Shown here: piece by piece, positions 7,194 through 8,560 of the stretch
Layout of the letters: each line of letters starts with the position of its first letter
Numbering within the stretch: the stretch's first letter is position 1
Assembly: GCA_031371425.1 (NCBI GenBank)
Contig: JANMJO010000213.1
Location: forward strand, 1 to 8,560
Direction of reading: 5' to 3'
Length of the DNA stretch: 8,560 nucleotides
From: JAFMIX01 sp031371425
GTDB lineage: Bacteria; Verrucomicrobiota; Verrucomicrobiia; Limisphaerales; JAFMIX01
The notes under the pieces: generated by a model
Told to the model about the DNA's origin: nothing
Databases searched by the model: none
Seen by the model: the letters and a program-made list of their open reading frames with translations, nothing else
Made by a program: the position numbers and the translations under genes

Positions 7194-7298
7194 TTCAAAA
7201 AACTTTCCGTGCTGCCCATTTCGGCGGCGTTCGGCGAAGGCATGGAGAAGTTTCGGGAGACCATCCGCAAGGCGGTGGCGGCGGCGGACAAGAAATAA
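7194..7298 (+). pseudogene. Displaced 3' end of a second obg allele (repeat A, copy 2)
   Basis: The bases encode FKKLSVLPISAAFGEGMEKF and on to a stop at 7296-7298, ending in AAADKK. The first 30 codons are identical in protein to the end of obgE, with only four synonymous base changes; the last few codons differ. Homology begins abruptly at 7194, eight bases after the stop of the decayed toxin, and there is no start codon or G domain, so it cannot make a GTPase. The remnant is followed after 5 nt by the ATG of a ychF fragment, as expected of an undisturbed obg-ychF junction. It most likely is the original end of the resident obg, displaced when TA module 2 arrived with a replacement end. Confidence 0.93.
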
Positions 7299-7303
7299 CT
7301 TTT

Positions 7304-7399
7304 ATGCTAAAAGCTGGAATCGTCGGTCTGCCCAACGTCGGCAAGTCAACTTTGTTCAACGCCCTCACGCGCTCGCGCAAGGCGGAGGCGGCGACTTGA
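7304..7399 (+). pseudogene. Displaced 5' end of a second ychF allele (repeat B, copy 1)
   Basis: From ATG 7304 the frame gives MLKAGIVGLPNVGKSTLFNA and on to EAA, then ACT and a TGA at 7397-7399. The first 89 bases match the start of intact ychF at 8081-8169 with three differences (GTC/GTG, ACT/ACC, TTG/CTG), all synonymous. Homology ends exactly where the VapBC promoter begins. The fragment holds only the P-loop and could at most make a 31-residue peptide. It is best read as the original head of ychF, stranded when VapBC inserted with a new head. Confidence 0.93.
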
Positions 7400-7427
7400 C
7401 CAACTCCCGGCAGTAAGACATTCTTAC
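7396..7427 (+). promoter_or_regulatory. vapBC promoter with overlapping palindromic operator
   Basis: TTGACC at 7396-7401 is followed by 17 bp and CATTCT at 7419-7424 (three of six -10 positions), then 6 nt to the GTG at 7431. A perfect inverted repeat GTAAGA-CAT-TCTTAC occupies 7413-7427 and covers the -10 box. VapBC-type complexes usually repress their own promoter by binding such palindromes. The -35 box starts within the stop region of the ychF fragment, so the promoter came with, or was made at, the insertion junction. Confidence 0.6.
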
Positions 7428-7430
7428 CCC

Positions 7431-7658
7431 GTGACGACGACCATTTCCAGCAAAGGTCAGGTGGTGATTCCGCGCCTGATCCGGGAGCGACACAAGCTCC
7501 GCGCAGGCGACGATTTACTTTTGCTGGAGCTTTCCAACGGCGACCTCTTGCTGCGGCATGCCCGCAAGCCGAAACATTCGTTGGTCTGGCATTTGCGCCA
7601 GCTTCACGGCCTTGAAATCAAGCGCAGCCGCGAACGGGTGCGGGAGGTGGCTTGGTGA
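7431..7658 (+). CDS. vapB: VapB-type antitoxin, AbrB/SpoVT fold
   Basis: This 75-residue protein has the AbrB/MazE swapped-hairpin signature at its N-terminus: TTTISSKGQVVIPRLIRERH, then LRAGDDLLL and LLRHARKP. Such proteins bind operator DNA as dimers, and the C-terminal basic part (residues about 50-75) would block the toxin. The GTG at 7431 is chosen because the family begins right before TTISSKGQV. It lies 3 nt after the operator palindrome and 6 nt after the -10-like box, so a leaderless message is likely. The stop overlaps the vapC start by four bases (GTGA at 7655-7658). Confidence 0.92.
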   Translation: MTTTISSKGQVVIPRLIRERHKLRAGDDLLLLELSNGDLLLRHARKPKHSLVWHLRQLHGLEIKRSRERVREVAW

Positions 7659-8071
7659 AGTGGTTGCTGGATACAAACATTCTCTCCGAACTCACCAAAC
7701 CCGCGCCGTTGCCGGGTTTGCTCGAATGGCTGGAAACCCAAGAACCCCTGACCGCGATCAGCTCCATCAGCATCGGTGAAATGCAATTGGGCCTGGAGCG
7801 GCTGCCGGAGAGCAAACGCCGCCGCACGCTGGAGCGGACGCTGAAATTTCTCCGGGAAGATTACAGCGGGCGGATTCTGGATTTCACCGAGGGCGTGGCC
7901 GTCGAGTGGGCGCGGCTCGTGGCTGAAGCTCAAAAGCGCGGGCGTAATTTGTCCGTGCTCGACAGCCAGATTGAAGCCACGGCCATTCATTTCGGCCTGA
8001 CCGCTGTCACCCGCAACGAACCTGATTTTTATTACCCGGTCTTTAACCCTTGGAAACAAACTCCGCGCTGA
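7655..8071 (+). CDS. vapC: VapC PIN-domain ribonuclease toxin
   Basis: This PIN nuclease of 138 residues begins MKWLLDTNILSEL. The four acidic residues are in place: Asp6, Glu42 (in ISIGEMQLGLERL), Asp103 (in SVLDSQIEATA) and Asp124 (in TRNEPDF), so it looks active. VapC toxins cut tRNA or rRNA when not bound by VapB. The GTG at 7655 is preferred over a TTG at 7652 because a strong Shine-Dalgarno GGGAGG lies at 7642-7647 at good distance, and because family members start MKWLLDTN. It overlaps vapB by four bases, and ychF starts 9 nt after its stop, so ychF is probably read through from the vapBC transcript. Confidence 0.94.
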   Translation: MKWLLDTNILSELTKPAPLPGLLEWLETQEPLTAISSISIGEMQLGLERLPESKRRRTLERTLKFLREDYSGRILDFTEGVAVEWARLVAEAQKRGRNLSVLDSQIEATAIHFGLTAVTRNEPDFYYPVFNPWKQTPR

Positions 8072-8080
8072 TTTTTATTT

Positions 8081-8169
8081 ATGCTAAAAGCTGGAATCGT
8101 CGGTCTGCCCAACGTGGGCAAGTCAACCCTGTTCAACGCCCTCACGCGCTCGCGCAAGGCGGAGGCGGC
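8081..8169 (+). repeat. Direct repeat B, copy 2 (5' end of intact ychF)
   Basis: These 89 bases match 7304-7392 at 86 positions with only synonymous changes. The two copies bracket vapBC; the distance between matching points is 777 bp. The homology begins at the ATG itself, although both copies are preceded by a similar T-rich stretch. Confidence 0.97.
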
Positions 8170-8560
8170 CAATTACCCCTTCTGCACCATTGACCCGAAC
8201 GTGGGCATCGTCACCGTGCCGGACGAACGCATGTATGTATTGCAGAAGATCGCCAAGACCGGCGTCGTGATTCCGGCGGCTATCGAGTTCGTGGACATCG
8301 CCGGCCTCGTCAAGGGCGCGGCGGCGGGCGAAGGTTTGGGCAACAAGTTCCTCACGCACATCCGCGAGGTGGACGCCATCGTGCAGGTCGTCCGCTGCTT
8401 CGAGGACGCGGACATCCATCACGTCGCGGGCAACATTGACCCGGTGCGCGACATCGAGACCATCACCACCGAACTGGTGCTGGCGGATTTGGAAGCGGTG
8501 CAGAAGCGGTTGGCCAGCGTGGCCAAGGAAGCCAAGCGCGGCGACAAGGAAGCGATCGTG
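8081..8560 (+). CDS. ychF: Redox-regulated ATPase/GTPase YchF (OLA1 family), 3' end beyond window
   Basis: The first 160 codons of YchF lie in the window. G1 is GLPNVGKST at residues 8-16, followed by NYPFCTIDPNVGIVTVPD, G3 DIAGLVKGAAAGEGLGNKFL, and then VVRCFED and DPVRDIETI, all diagnostic of YchF/OLA1, an Obg-related P-loop protein that prefers ATP and binds ribosomes. The frame runs off the right edge. The ATG is fixed by the family start MLKAGIVGLPNVGKS. It begins 9 nt behind vapC with no separate promoter that I can see. The first 29 codons are duplicated upstream at 7304-7392. Confidence 0.97.
   Translation, partial: MLKAGIVGLPNVGKSTLFNALTRSRKAEAANYPFCTIDPNVGIVTVPDERMYVLQKIAKTGVVIPAAIEFVDIAGLVKGAAAGEGLGNKFLTHIREVDAIVQVVRCFEDADIHHVAGNIDPVRDIETITTELVLADLEAVQKRLASVAKEAKRGDKEAIV

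Noticed and set aside
7194..7399. The obg and ychF fragments as functional paralogues
   Set aside because: The obg piece has no start and no GTPase motifs beyond G5; the ychF piece ends after the P-loop. Neither can make a working GTPase.
7652..7654. TTG as the start codon of vapC
   Set aside because: The GTG one codon later gives the family N-terminus MKWLLDTN, overlaps the vapB stop as GTGA, and has a well-placed GGGAGG upstream.
6406..8169. Insertion sequence or transposon as the vehicle of the TA modules
   Set aside because: No transposase or integrase frame and no terminal inverted repeats are visible. The flanking duplications of about 90 bp are too long for transposase target duplications and differ at synonymous sites, so they are not fresh target copies.
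1..8560. CRISPR array, tRNA or rRNA genes
   Set aside because: No regularly spaced short repeats, cloverleaf-like segments or rRNA-like stretches were seen by reading both strands by eye.

Overview
The window looks like chromosomal DNA of a GC-rich Gram-negative bacterium. My best guess is Verrucomicrobiota (Pedosphaera/Limisphaerales-like). The guess rests on the style of the secreted subtilase, the density of PIN-domain toxin-antitoxin (TA) modules, and the obg-ychF neighbourhood. No rRNA or other taxonomic marker is present, so it is an inference.

Layout. Minus strand, 3693 down to 1: one uninterrupted reading frame of 1231 codons that runs off the left edge. It encodes a large secreted subtilisin-family (S8, KP-43-like) protease with a signal peptide, a long propeptide, an intact Asp/His/Ser triad, beta-rich C-terminal modules, a P-like domain and the start of a DUF11-type repeat. 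A 164-bp divergent intergenic region follows. Then, on the plus strand: rplU (L21), rpmA (L27), a strong rho-independent terminator, TA module 1 (UPF0175 antitoxin plus DUF3368 PIN-like toxin), obgE, TA module 2 (small antitoxin-like gene plus a decayed PIN toxin), a 3' fragment of obg fused to a 5' fragment of ychF, TA module 3 (AbrB-fold VapB plus PIN VapC), and the start of the intact ychF.

The main discovery is how the TA genes sit among the housekeeping GTPase genes. The common bacterial order rplU-rpmA-obg, followed here by ychF, is interrupted by three unrelated TA modules. Modules 2 and 3 are each bracketed by a ~90-bp direct repeat of the neighbouring GTPase gene. The last 30 conserved codons of obg occur at 6406-6495 and again at 7194-7283. 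The first 29 codons of ychF occur at 7304-7392 and again at 8081-8169. The central piece 7194-7399 looks like a stranded copy of the ancestral obg-ychF junction, with a 5-nt gap between the stop and the ATG. All base differences between the repeat copies are synonymous (4 in obg, 3 in ychF), so the second copies look like functional alleles from related genomes and not decayed duplicates. Each cassette therefore appears to have arrived carrying a replacement gene end, leaving the GTPase intact and a displaced remnant behind. Recombination between repeats would remove module 2 (788 bp) or module 3 (777 bp) cleanly.

A second pattern: all three antitoxin genes can be read with the same promoter geometry, a -35-like hexamer, 17 bp, a -10-like hexamer, then exactly 6 nt to the start codon. 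This predicts leaderless antitoxin mRNAs. Because a terminator lies before module 1, and module 3 runs into ychF with a 9-nt gap, the GTPases obg and ychF may now be transcribed from autoregulated TA promoters.
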